Origin: Beijerinckiaceae bacterium
GTDB lineage: Bacteria; Pseudomonadota; Alphaproteobacteria; Rhizobiales; Beijerinckiaceae
Direction of reading: 5' to 3'
DNA length: 64,000 nt
Assembly (NCBI GenBank): GCA_947452455.1
Contig: CANGBX010000010.1
Location: 1-64,000, forward strand
Part shown: positions 19,299 through 27,246 of the stretch, one piece after another
How the letters are laid out: each line of letters starts with the position of its first letter
Numbering within the stretch: position 1 is the stretch's first letter
Translations under genes and position numbers: made by a program
The notes under the pieces: model-generated
The model's database searches: none
What the model saw: the letters and a program-made list of their open reading frames with translations, nothing else
What the model was told of the DNA's origin: nothing

Positions 19299-20879
19299 AT
19301 GGCTACTCCCGATCCCGTCAGTCGGCGGCGCACTTTCGCGATCATCTCGCATCCCGACGCCGGTAAGACCACGCTCACCGAAAAGCTGCTGCTGTTTGGC
19401 GGTGCCATTCAGCTCGCCGGTGAAGTGCGCGCCAAGGCCAATCGCCGCCAGACCCGTTCCGACTGGATGGGCATCGAGCGCGAGCGCGGCATTTCGGTTG
19501 TGACTTCGGTGATGACCTTTGAATATGATGGTCGCGTGTTTAACCTGCTCGATACGCCGGGCCACGAAGACTTTTCGGAAGATACTTATCGCACGCTCAC
19601 CGCGGTCGACTCGGCGATCATGGTGATTGATGCCGCCAAGGGCATTGAAGCGCGCACGCGCAAATTGTTCGAAGTCTGCCGTCTGCGTGATATTCCCATT
19701 GTCACTTTCATCAACAAGCTCGACCGCGAAACGCGCGATCCTTTCGATCTCTTGGATGAGATTGAAAAGACGCTGGCGCTCGATTGTGCGCCCGTCACTT
19801 GGCCGATTGGCCGGGGGCGTGATTTCAAAGGCACGTATGATTTGCGTAAGTCGCAGATCCGCGTGCTCGACAGCGAAGAGGGCGCTCGCAAGGTCAATGG
19901 CCCGCTTGATCCTTCCATCGCAGCGCTTTTGCCCGAGCATGAGCGCGCAGCCTTTGTCGAAGAATTGTCGCTGGCGGTTGACGGGCTGAAACCCTTTGAC
20001 GAGAAGGCTTTTCTTGAAGGCCATCTGACGCCCGTCTATTGGGGCTCGGCCTTGCGCACCTTTGGTGTGCAAGATCTGATTGATGGTCTGGCTGAATTTG
20101 CGCCGCCGCCGCGTGCGCTTGATGCTTCGACCCGCAAGGTCGAGCCGCGCGAGGCCAAGATGAGCGGCTTCGTGTTCAAGATCCAGGCTAATATGGACCC
20201 CAACCACCGCGACCGCATTGCCTTCATGCGTGTGTGTTCTGGCAAGCTGACGCGTGGCATGAAAGCCAAGCTTGTGCGCACCGGCAAGCCGATGGCGCTC
20301 AATGCGCCGCAATTCTTCTTTGCCCAAGAGCGCGCCATTGCCGATGAGGCTTATGCGGGCGATGTGGTGGGCATTCCCAACCACGGCACGTTGCGCATTG
20401 GTGATACGCTGACCGAGGGCGAGGAAATCGTCTTCCGTGGGGTTCCGAGTTTTGCGCCCGAAATTCTGCGCCGTGTGAAATTGGGCGATGCGATGAAAGC
20501 CAAAAAGCTGCGCGAAGCTTTGCAGCAAATGGCTGAAGAGGGTGTGGTGCAGGTCTTCGTGCCCACCGACGGCTCGGGAGCCATGGTCGGCGTGGTCGGC
20601 GCCTTGCAGCTCGATGTGCTGGCGGAGCGCTTGCAGGCCGAATATGGCCTGCCCGTCTCCTTCGAGCCCTCCCGCTTCGAGCTCTGTCGCTGGGTGAGTG
20701 CCGAGGACCCCGCAGAACTCGAGAAATTCCGCCGGGCTTTCAGCTCGTCGATTGCCGAGGATCTCGATGGCGCGCCGGTGTTTTTGGCGCCCTCAGCCTG
20801 GGCCTTGCGCTACGAGCAGGAGAAATGGCCGGCCATCTCCTTCACCGACGTTAAGGATTATCAGAAACAGGCTGCCTGA
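19299..20879 (+). CDS. prfC: Peptide chain release factor 3
   Basis: 526 residues from MATPDPVSRRRTFAIISHPD. The GTPase domain has the P-loop HPDAGKTT (residues 18-25), the switch segment ERERGISV, DTPGHEDF and NKLDRE, in that order, which is the RF3 rather than EF-G pattern. RF3 recycles RF1 and RF2 from the ribosome after peptide release. The ribosome site is weak (GAAAG), and the frame is open upstream to 19224. It follows a terminator and appears to be transcribed alone or with manC downstream. Confidence 0.96.
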   Translation: MATPDPVSRRRTFAIISHPDAGKTTLTEKLLLFGGAIQLAGEVRAKANRRQTRSDWMGIERERGISVVTSVMTFEYDGRVFNLLDTPGHEDFSEDTYRTLTAVDSAIMVIDAAKGIEARTRKLFEVCRLRDIPIVTFINKLDRETRDPFDLLDEIEKTLALDCAPVTWPIGRGRDFKGTYDLRKSQIRVLDSEEGARKVNGPLDPSIAALLPEHERAAFVEELSLAVDGLKPFDEKAFLEGHLTPVYWGSALRTFGVQDLIDGLAEFAPPPRALDASTRKVEPREAKMSGFVFKIQANMDPNHRDRIAFMRVCSGKLTRGMKAKLVRTGKPMALNAPQFFFAQERAIADEAYAGDVVGIPNHGTLRIGDTLTEGEEIVFRGVPSFAPEILRRVKLGDAMKAKKLREALQQMAEEGVVQVFVPTDGSGAMVGVVGALQLDVLAERLQAEYGLPVSFEPSRFELCRWVSAEDPAELEKFRRAFSSSIAEDLDGAPVFLAPSAWALRYEQEKWPAISFTDVKDYQKQAA

Positions 20880-20935
20880 CGGGCCTTTGGCTGTGCTATA
20901 GACGGGCGCAGTTTTGAAGGCGAGGCAAGGGACTG

Positions 20936-22345
20936 ATGGCGACCATTCTGCCAATCATCATGTGCGGGGGATCTGGCACACGCATGTGGCCGGAATCACG
21001 GGAGAGCTTTCCGAAGCAATTCCTGCAACTCACCGGCCCTCTCTCGACCTTCCAGAGCACGGCGCTCATGCTGGCCGGCGCGCCGCAATTCGCGCGCCCC
21101 ATCGTCATCACCAATACAGACTACCGCTTCCTTGTTGCCGAGCAGCTCGCGCAAGTGAAGGTCGATGCGGAAATCGTGCTGGAGCCCGTGCGCCGCGATT
21201 CCGGCCCTGCTGTTGCAGCGGCCGCTGAAATTGCCTTTGCGCGTGACCCTGAAGCCATTGTCATCATTATGGCGGCGGATCATGTCGTGCAAAAGCGCGA
21301 TGAATTGGTGGCGCTCTGCGTGAAAGCGGCTGAGGCTGCTGGCAAAGGCCGCATTGTCACGCTTGGCATCAAGCCGACGCATCCCGAGACGGGCTATGGC
21401 TATATCCAGCCGGGTGATGTTGTGTCGGGTGATGTGCGCAAAGTCGCAGCTTTCGTTGAAAAGCCCGATGCGAAAACGGCGCAGACCTATCTCGACAAAG
21501 GTTATTTTTGGAACTCGGGCAATTTCATTTTTTCCGCGGCCACCATGCGCGAAGAAATTGCACGTTTCGAACCGGAAATGGCGGAGGCCTGCGCGGCAGC
21601 TGTGTCCAAAGCCAAGCGTGATTTGCAATTCCTTGTTCTGGATCAGGCCTCATTTGAATCCGCCACCAAAAAGTCTATCGATTATGCGGTGATGGAGCGC
21701 ACGGACAAGGCGGCTGTCATTCCAGCCGACATCGGCTGGTCGGATATTGGCACATGGGCCGCGGTGCGCGATCTCAGCGCGCAAGATGCGCATGGCAATG
21801 CGCTGACAGGCGAAGCCTTCGTGCTCGATGGCAAGAACAATCTGGTGCGCTCAGAGGGTCTGCTGACGACGGTTGTCGGGCTCGACAATGTGATTGTTGT
21901 CTCGACGCAAGATGCGGTGCTGGTGGCCCATTCCTCGGCTTCTGCGCGCGTCAAAGATCTCGTCGAAGAATTGAAAAAACAGAAGCGCCCTGAGGCGCAA
22001 GAACACAAGCGCGTCTATCGTCCGTGGGGTTATTATCAATCGGTCGACAATGGCGCGCGCTATCAGGTGAAGCGCATCGTTGTGAAGCCGGATGGTCGCC
22101 TTTCGCTGCAAAAGCATCACCATCGCGCTGAACATTGGATTGTCGTCAGTGGCACGGCCGAAGTCACGGTCGATGGCAAGGTACAGCAGGTGCATGAAAA
22201 CGAGTCGATCTATCTACCGATCGGTTGTGTTCATCGTCTCGTGAATCCGGGCAAGATCAATCTAGAATTGATCGAAGTGCAGACGGGTTCGTATCTTGGC
22301 GAAGATGACATCATCCGCATGGAAGATATTTACAACCGCAGTTGA
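20936..22345 (+). CDS. manC: Mannose-1-phosphate guanylyltransferase / mannose-6-phosphate isomerase
   Basis: 469 residues, bifunctional type II PMI-GMP plan. The N-terminal nucleotidyltransferase opens MCGGSGTRMWPESRESFPKQ and includes FVEKPD. The C-terminal cupin isomerase begins RPWGYYQSVDNG and carries QKHHHRAEHWIVVSGTAEVT. It makes GDP-mannose for surface polysaccharide. A GCAAGGGACTG stretch precedes the ATG. No glycosyltransferase cluster is adjacent, so it looks like a housekeeping sugar-nucleotide gene. Confidence 0.93.
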   Translation: MATILPIIMCGGSGTRMWPESRESFPKQFLQLTGPLSTFQSTALMLAGAPQFARPIVITNTDYRFLVAEQLAQVKVDAEIVLEPVRRDSGPAVAAAAEIAFARDPEAIVIIMAADHVVQKRDELVALCVKAAEAAGKGRIVTLGIKPTHPETGYGYIQPGDVVSGDVRKVAAFVEKPDAKTAQTYLDKGYFWNSGNFIFSAATMREEIARFEPEMAEACAAAVSKAKRDLQFLVLDQASFESATKKSIDYAVMERTDKAAVIPADIGWSDIGTWAAVRDLSAQDAHGNALTGEAFVLDGKNNLVRSEGLLTTVVGLDNVIVVSTQDAVLVAHSSASARVKDLVEELKKQKRPEAQEHKRVYRPWGYYQSVDNGARYQVKRIVVKPDGRLSLQKHHHRAEHWIVVSGTAEVTVDGKVQQVHENESIYLPIGCVHRLVNPGKINLELIEVQTGSYLGEDDIIRMEDIYNRS

Positions 22346-22379
22346 GTTGCGCGCTTGGCGCATGGCGTCATTTGACCCC

Positions 22380-22396
22380 GCATTAAAATGCTTTTT
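22380..22396 (+). terminator. Possible weak terminator after manC
   Basis: Short hairpin GCATT-AA-AATGC followed by five T, 35 bases after the manC stop. The stem is only five pairs, so strength is doubtful. Confidence 0.4.
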
Positions 22397-22401
22397 CTAG
22401 A

Positions 22402-22431
22402 TTGACCTTGCTGGAGAGCTGCGCCTAGTTT
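22402..22431 (+). promoter_or_regulatory. Possible promoter of the small secreted protein gene
   Basis: TTGACC at 22402-22407 and TAGTTT at 22426-22431 with 18 bases between them, directly after the manC terminator hairpin and 33 bases before the next start codon. Based on consensus resemblance only. Confidence 0.35.
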
Positions 22432-22463
22432 GGGTGTGCTTCTCTCGAGAGGGGTCTTTTCAT

Positions 22464-22904
22464 ATGAAAATTTTTTCTTTTCTTTCTTGTTTCATCATTT
22501 TGATCGGCGCGTGTTTCGGCGTGCAAGCGCGCCCTTTTGTGAACGCTGAAGATCGAAATAGTCAATATACAGGCCTTTTGCCCTTGTGTGATAACGCACG
22601 CGTTTTGGGCGAAATCGAAACCGATTTCCGAGATCGGGAGAGCAGTTATTGGAATTCTGATCTCGGTATTGTCAGTTTTCAAAACGCGCAGGAAATTGCT
22701 TATCGACCAACGGGGGTCGATTTTGTGCCTCGCCGTTATTGTCGGGCGCTCGTGTCCATGAGTGATCAGAAGGTACGCGACATCAGCTATTCGATCGGTG
22801 AGCGCGAAGGCATGATCGGTTTTACCTGGGGCACGGAATGGTGCATATCGGGGCTTGACCGCAACTATGCTTTCGGGATCGATTGCCGTGCTGCGAGGCC
22901 CTGA
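22464..22904 (+). CDS. Small secreted protein of unknown function
   Basis: 146 residues. A clear signal peptide (MKIFSFLSCFIILIGACFGVQA) precedes a mature domain of about 125 residues with cysteines near residues 42, 93, 127 and 140 that could form two disulfides. A GAGAGGGG ribosome site lies upstream. Base composition is lower in GC than its neighbours at the 5' end. The RNase T2 gene follows after 15 bases on the same strand, so the two secreted proteins may be co-expressed. I recognise no family; a T2 inhibitor or partner is a guess only. Confidence 0.7.
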   Translation: MKIFSFLSCFIILIGACFGVQARPFVNAEDRNSQYTGLLPLCDNARVLGEIETDFRDRESSYWNSDLGIVSFQNAQEIAYRPTGVDFVPRRYCRALVSMSDQKVRDISYSIGEREGMIGFTWGTEWCISGLDRNYAFGIDCRAARP

Positions 22905-22919
22905 TCTTTTCTGGATGAA

Positions 22920-23570
22920 ATGCGAGCTATTATAAGATTTTGTCTTACGCCTATGTGCTTTCTGCTTGGGCTTTTGCTGTCGCAGACGCCAGCGCGGGCG
23001 CAGGCCTTTGACTCTTATGTTTTCGCCCTTTCCTGGTCGCCGGGTTTTTGTGCTGTGGAAGGCCAAGACAAGGGCCGCGAACAATGTGCATCGGGCAGTG
23101 GTGTGCGATTTGTCGTGCACGGGCTCTGGCCCCAGCAGGGGGGTGGGTCAGCCATTGATTGTCCGGCAGGCCAGCGCTCGATCCCGCGCCAGACGTTGGA
23201 CGCCGGGCGTGATCTTTTCCAAAGCGATGGGCTCGCGCGTTATCAATGGCGCAAGCATGGTGGTTGCACGGGCCTTGCGCCATCTGCTTGGCTGGATGAT
23301 GTGCGCCGCGCGCATGCAGCTGTCATTGTGCCGGCCGCTTTTGCACATCTTCAAAGCGAGCTGCGCGTCGAGCCCGAGGATATTTTGCGTCAATTCCGCG
23401 AGGCCAATCCGCGCCTGCGCCCCGGCATGGCGGCAATTGCCTGCCCGCGCAATATTTTTCAGGAAATCCGCATCTGCATGAGCCGTGATCTGCGCGACTT
23501 TGTGCCCTGTCCTCAGGTCGTGCAGCAAAGCTGTCGTGCGCGCGCCATTTCTGTGAGAGCGCCCTCATGA
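22920..23570 (+). CDS. Ribonuclease T2 family protein, secreted
   Basis: 216 residues with a signal peptide ending near ARAQA (residue 29). Conserved active segments are FVVHGLWPQQ (H67) and YQWRKHGGC (H113). The usual second segment is HEWxKHG; here the acidic residue that helps bind the scissile phosphate is Q109. The enzyme would cut RNA in the periplasm through a 2',3'-cyclic phosphate. Several cysteines fit the disulfide-rich T2 fold. It overlaps rlmJ by ATGA. Confidence 0.88.
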   Translation: MRAIIRFCLTPMCFLLGLLLSQTPARAQAFDSYVFALSWSPGFCAVEGQDKGREQCASGSGVRFVVHGLWPQQGGGSAIDCPAGQRSIPRQTLDAGRDLFQSDGLARYQWRKHGGCTGLAPSAWLDDVRRAHAAVIVPAAFAHLQSELRVEPEDILRQFREANPRLRPGMAAIACPRNIFQEIRICMSRDLRDFVPCPQVVQQSCRARAISVRAPS

Positions 23571-24412
23571 ATTATCGCCATGCTTTTCACGCAGGCAATT
23601 TTGCCGATGTGTTCAAACATTTGCTGTTGGCGCTGATGCTTGATTATCTGAAGCGCAAAGAAGGCGGCTTTCGCTACATCGACACGCATGCGGGCCTTGG
23701 CCTTTATGATCTGTCGGGTGATGAAGCCTCGCGCACGGGCGAATGGGTGGACGGCATTGGCCGTCTCGTCAAAGAGTCTTTTGCACCAGAGATCGCAGCA
23801 CTTCTGGCGCCCTATCTGCAAGCTTTGGGGCCGCAGGCGACAGAGCTTTATGCGGGCTCCCCCGTCTTGGCCCAACGCCTTTTGCGCAAGCAGGACCGCC
23901 TGACCTGTTGCGAATTGCACGAAGAAGATTTTCACACGCTCGAGCGCCGGATGGGGCGGGACAATCGTCTCATTCTGCGCCATGAAAACGGCTATCGTGC
24001 TTTGAAAGGCCTTGTGCCGCCGACCGAGCGGCGTGGTCTTGTGTTGATCGATCCGCCGTTCGAAGAGCGTGATGAATTTCAAACCATGGAAGAAGCGCTC
24101 GCCATGGCATGGCGCAAATGGCCGACGGGCATTTATGCGCTTTGGTATCCGGTGAAAGATCTGCGCGCGATTGGCCAATTTGTGGCCCGATTGAAAGAGC
24201 GCGCTATCCCGCGCATCTTGCGTCTGGAATTGGCGGTGGAGGCTGTGCGCAGCGAAGGCGGGCTTTGCGCAACAGGCCTCATCATCGTCAATCCGCCCTA
24301 CACTTTGGAAGAGCAGGCGCGCCGTCTTTTGCCTGTGCTTGCCAAGGTTTTGGCGCGTGGGCCGGGTGCATCCGCCTTGGTTGAGGTTGTCCAGGGCGAG
24401 GCGCTTGCCTGA
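23567..24412 (+). CDS. rlmJ: 23S rRNA (adenine(2030)-N6)-methyltransferase RlmJ
   Basis: 281 residues, the RlmJ length. It opens MNYRHAFHAGNFADVFKHL, the family signature, has the SAM loop DTHAGLGLYDL and the N6-adenine catalytic motif DPPF at 162-165. It methylates A2030 of 23S rRNA. The start overlaps the RNase T2 stop by four bases, so translation is coupled to a secreted RNase, an odd partner that probably reflects operon packing. Confidence 0.95.
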   Translation: MNYRHAFHAGNFADVFKHLLLALMLDYLKRKEGGFRYIDTHAGLGLYDLSGDEASRTGEWVDGIGRLVKESFAPEIAALLAPYLQALGPQATELYAGSPVLAQRLLRKQDRLTCCELHEEDFHTLERRMGRDNRLILRHENGYRALKGLVPPTERRGLVLIDPPFEERDEFQTMEEALAMAWRKWPTGIYALWYPVKDLRAIGQFVARLKERAIPRILRLELAVEAVRSEGGLCATGLIIVNPPYTLEEQARRLLPVLAKVLARGPGASALVEVVQGEALA

Positions 24413-24462
24413 GGGCGTGCCGATTGCCATAAGAAGAACAAAGGCTCTGGGAGGAAAAAGAT

Positions 24463-25059
24463 ATGAAACTTCGATATGGCGCGGCTTCACCTTTCGCGCG
24501 CAAATGCGCTCTGGCGAGCCATGTGCTCGGTCTCGCAGACCGTCTGACCTTGGTGGATAATACGACCGATCCGGGCGATGCGATCCGTTCGCGCAATCCC
24601 CTCAACAAGATCCCCATGCTGCTGACCGATGATGGCATGGCGATTTTCGACAGCCCCGTCATTCTCGAATATCTCGATCATGTGGCTGGTGGCGGCAAGA
24701 TTTTGCCGACAGAAGCCAAGGCGCGTTTCCGCGCGCTCATCCAGCAGGCGCTTGCGGATGGTCTGATGGATGCTGCCATTCTCGTCATGTATGAGGGTCG
24801 CTTCCGCGAGGCTCATCAACATTCACCCAAATGGGTCGCGATGCAGCAGGGCAAAGTCGATAAGGCTTTGCAGGCTTTGGAAGCCGATCTGCCGGGTGAT
24901 GAAATTACCGTTGGCACGATTACCATTGCTTGCGCGCTGGGTTATCTGGATTTCCGCTTCAATGGCGAATGGCGCAAGTCCCATGCGAAGCTGGCCGCTT
25001 GGCAGGATGGTTTCCGTGCCCGTGTGCCGGGTTATGACAAAACACAGCCTGTGGCTTGA
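24463..25059 (+). CDS. Glutathione S-transferase family protein
   Basis: 198 residues. The N-terminal thioredoxin-like domain (1-80) opens MKLRYGAASPFARKCALA with S9 in the usual glutathione-activating position and has the cis-Pro NKIPML and the FDSPVILEYLD glutathione-gamma-Glu site. The C-terminal half is helical. A GGGAGGAAAAAG ribosome site precedes it. Likely a cytosolic transferase or detoxification enzyme; the substrate is unknown. Confidence 0.9.
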   Translation: MKLRYGAASPFARKCALASHVLGLADRLTLVDNTTDPGDAIRSRNPLNKIPMLLTDDGMAIFDSPVILEYLDHVAGGGKILPTEAKARFRALIQQALADGLMDAAILVMYEGRFREAHQHSPKWVAMQQGKVDKALQALEADLPGDEITVGTITIACALGYLDFRFNGEWRKSHAKLAAWQDGFRARVPGYDKTQPVA

Positions 25060-25086
25060 TTTTCGGCTCACGCCACAAAAGAAAAA

Positions 25087-25110
25087 AGCCCGGCGGGAAA
25101 CCGCCGGGCT
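25087..25110. terminator. Bidirectional terminator between GST and porin genes
   Basis: Arms AGCCCGGCGG and CCGCCGGGCT around a GAAA loop, flanked by AAAAA on one side and TTT on the other, between two convergent genes. Confidence 0.9.
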
Positions 25111-25136
25111 TTCTGATGTCAGATCGTCGGTGACGA

Positions 25137-25769
25137 TTAGAACTTGTAGTTCACGCCCGAACGAATCGCGCTGGTGTTCGAGCCAGCAGTCGTCACGCCC
25201 GTGAGGCTGTAGTTCTTGTCGTTGAGGTGAGTGTAGAGATACTCAGCCTTGCCCGAGATGTTGTTGGTGAAGGCATATTCAAGACCAGCGCCGACAGCGT
25301 AGCCGTTTTCCCACTTCGTACCCGAACCGGCAGCGGTCGAGACCTTCATGTTGCCGCCAGCGTAGCCGGCTGTGCCGTACACGAGCGCGCGGTCCATCGC
25401 GACGCCAGCGCGCGCACGAACTGTGCCGAGCGAGGTGATCTTGGCCGAGTTGGTTGAAGTCGCGCCGTCGATGTTGGTCTTGGCAAGGTCGCCTTCGACG
25501 CCGACAACGAAATTGTCCATCTGCTGGTTGTAGCCAACCGTGCCGCCGATCGAATAACCGTCGAGGTTGCCAACAGCGGATTTGGCCGAGCCGGAGGCCT
25601 TGCCGAATTCATAGCCGCCGTTGAGGCCGGCATAAGCGCCGGTCCAATTGAAAGTCTTATAGGCCGGGGCCGGGGCAGCCGCTGCCGAACGGCGCGGAAG
25701 GTCAGCCGCGAGAGCGGTGCCAGCGAGGGCAGTGGCGGCAATGGCGCCAGCGAAAATCGACTTGAACAT
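25137..25769 (-). CDS. Outer-membrane beta-barrel porin (Omp25/Omp31 type)
   Basis: 210 residues with a signal peptide (MFKSIFAGAIAATALAGTALA) and the mature start ADLP, the Rhizobiales Omp25/31 hallmark. An eight-strand barrel is suggested by alternating strands such as NWTGAYAGLNGGYEFG and the C-terminal SAIRSGVNYKF ending in Phe. A GAGGAG ribosome site stands before the ATG. Codon use is strongly biased (AAC, TTC, GGC preferred), as expected for a highly expressed envelope protein. It is transcribed alone. Confidence 0.92.
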   Translation of the reverse strand: MFKSIFAGAIAATALAGTALAADLPRRSAAAAPAPAYKTFNWTGAYAGLNGGYEFGKASGSAKSAVGNLDGYSIGGTVGYNQQMDNFVVGVEGDLAKTNIDGATSTNSAKITSLGTVRARAGVAMDRALVYGTAGYAGGNMKVSTAAGSGTKWENGYAVGAGLEYAFTNNISGKAEYLYTHLNDKNYSLTGVTTAGSNTSAIRSGVNYKF

Positions 25770-26158
25770 ATGCTTACTCCTCTAACACACCGGCAGAACC
25801 CACGCCGGCGATATGGGATTGGTTTAAGATTTCAGGGGTTACTAAATTCTAACCGCCGAGCTTTCCTTGTCGTTATTGAATAGGGCGAGAATTGGGCTGA
25901 AGAAGGGCATGTAAGTAAAAGTATAAATAATTCGATGTTTTCACGTTAACTATGGCCAATTCTATTGAACTTCTAATGAATACTGGAATCGCTTCTAAGA
26001 AGACTAAGAAATAGTGTGCTTAACGAATGGTTAAAGCTGGTTATTGTTCCAGTTAAACGCGCCTTTTTTCGTGGGAGCCTTGCTGTTTTTATTGAAAAGG
26101 GCTTGTCGTCACGCTGCGTTGCGACAGGTAAGGTACAGATCAGACACAAGGAAAAGGC
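25770..26158. other. 389-base AT-rich intergenic region between divergent porin and SDR genes
   Basis: Clearly richer in A and T than the rest of the window, with no open frame of interest. It must hold the promoter of the highly expressed porin on the minus strand and the SDR promoter on the plus strand. I could not assign boxes with confidence. A partial hairpin (AGCTGG and CCAGTT) lies at about 26034-26060. Confidence 0.6.
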
Positions 26159-26929
26159 ATGAGCGGAGAATTACAATCGGCCCGGAATGCTTTGGTGACG
26201 GGTGCGGCACGCCGCATTGGCCGGACCATTGCCTTGCGTTTGGCCGGTGAGGGCTATGGGCTCGCACTCCATTCAAGCCAGCGCTCGGCCGCTGAGGCTG
26301 AGGCACTGGCCGCGGATATTCGTGCCAAAGGCGGTCGCGCTGTTGTGGTGACGGGTGATCTTGGTCAAGCGGGCGATGTTGCGGGGCTCATCGGCAAGGC
26401 GAGCGCTGCGCTTGGGCCCCTGTCGCTTCTCGTCAACAATGCCTCGCTTTATGAATCGGACACGCCTGACGATTTTGATGTTACGTTTTTTGATCGTCTG
26501 ATGGCGGTTAATCTGCGCGCACCCTTGCAGCTGGCGTCCGACTTTGCGCGCGCTTTGCCGGAAGGCGCGCGTGGTGCGATCATCAACATCATCGACCAGA
26601 AAGTGTTGCGCCTCAATCCGCGTTATTTCTCTTACACATTGAGCAAGAGCGCTTTTTGGACCGCGACCCAAACGATGGCGCAAGCCTATGCGCCGCGCAT
26701 CCGTGTCAATGCTGTGGGGCCGGGGCCTGTTTTGCCCAACCATCTCGAAGGCGTGGAAGGTTTTGAGAAAGAAGCCGCAGCCGTGCTCTTGGGTTCAAGC
26801 GTTGATCCGCAGGAAATTGCCGATGCTGTGATCTATCTCGTCCATGCGCGCAGTGTGACGGGGCAGATGATTGCGGTGGATGCGGGCCAGCATCTGGCTT
26901 GGAAAACGCCGGATGTGCCCGAGCACTAA
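26159..26929 (+). CDS. SDR oxidoreductase, pteridine-reductase (FolM/PTR1)-like
   Basis: 256 residues. It has the Rossmann loop TGAARRIG (14-21), NNAS (93-96) and the catalytic pair Y159 and K163 (YTLSK). The usual catalytic Ser is replaced by D146 (NIIDQ), a known hallmark of PTR1 and FolM dihydropteridine reductases, which also share the TGAARRIGR loop. It would use NADPH, as the Arg pair after the loop suggests. No folate gene is adjacent, so the call rests on residues alone. The stop overlaps the end of the next, opposite-strand gene by four bases. Confidence 0.82.
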   Translation: MSGELQSARNALVTGAARRIGRTIALRLAGEGYGLALHSSQRSAAEAEALAADIRAKGGRAVVVTGDLGQAGDVAGLIGKASAALGPLSLLVNNASLYESDTPDDFDVTFFDRLMAVNLRAPLQLASDFARALPEGARGAIINIIDQKVLRLNPRYFSYTLSKSAFWTATQTMAQAYAPRIRVNAVGPGPVLPNHLEGVEGFEKEAAAVLLGSSVDPQEIADAVIYLVHARSVTGQMIAVDAGQHLAWKTPDVPEH

Positions 26930-27189
26930 TCAGCTGTCGGCAGGCGGCGGATGGTGAATTCGATCTGGCCGTCGGCCAATTCACGCCAGCTTTCAATTTC
27001 CGTCATATAGGCTTGTTTGGGAAAAGCATCGAACCATTCACGCGCTTTTTCGCGCGCCGCATCGCGTGGCATGGTGAATGTTTCACGCCGCCATGCGCTT
27101 GAGGCCTGCTCGCGCGCATAGCGTGTCGCGCGTGAGCGCTGCGACAGCGAATGGGCAATATCAGCAGGTCTTTTGCGTTCGAAAGCCAT
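26926..27189 (-). CDS. Small protein of unknown function
   Basis: 87 residues from ATG at 27189, with GGAG nine bases upstream; an in-frame TTG three codons earlier is less likely. It is highly charged with several Arg pairs and a C-terminal REWFDAFPKQAYMTEIESW stretch; no membrane segment or signal is seen. It follows the CCA-adding enzyme gene by 57 bases on the same strand, so it probably ends that operon. I recognise no family. Confidence 0.55.
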   Translation of the reverse strand: MAFERKRPADIAHSLSQRSRATRYAREQASSAWRRETFTMPRDAAREKAREWFDAFPKQAYMTEIESWRELADGQIEFTIRRLPTAD

Positions 27190-27246
27190 ACGCAACAACT
27201 CCGAGGCTTGGCGCGCATTATAAAGCGCGCAGCCTACAAAGGGGAG

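Noticed and set aside
19239-20528. 429-codon open frame on the minus strand
   Set aside because: Antisense to prfC; no domain features, and the real gene has complete GTPase motifs.
25770-26158. Hidden small gene or sRNA in the AT-rich gap
   Set aside because: Stops are dense in all frames and no terminator with a clear T run was found, so only promoters are assumed.
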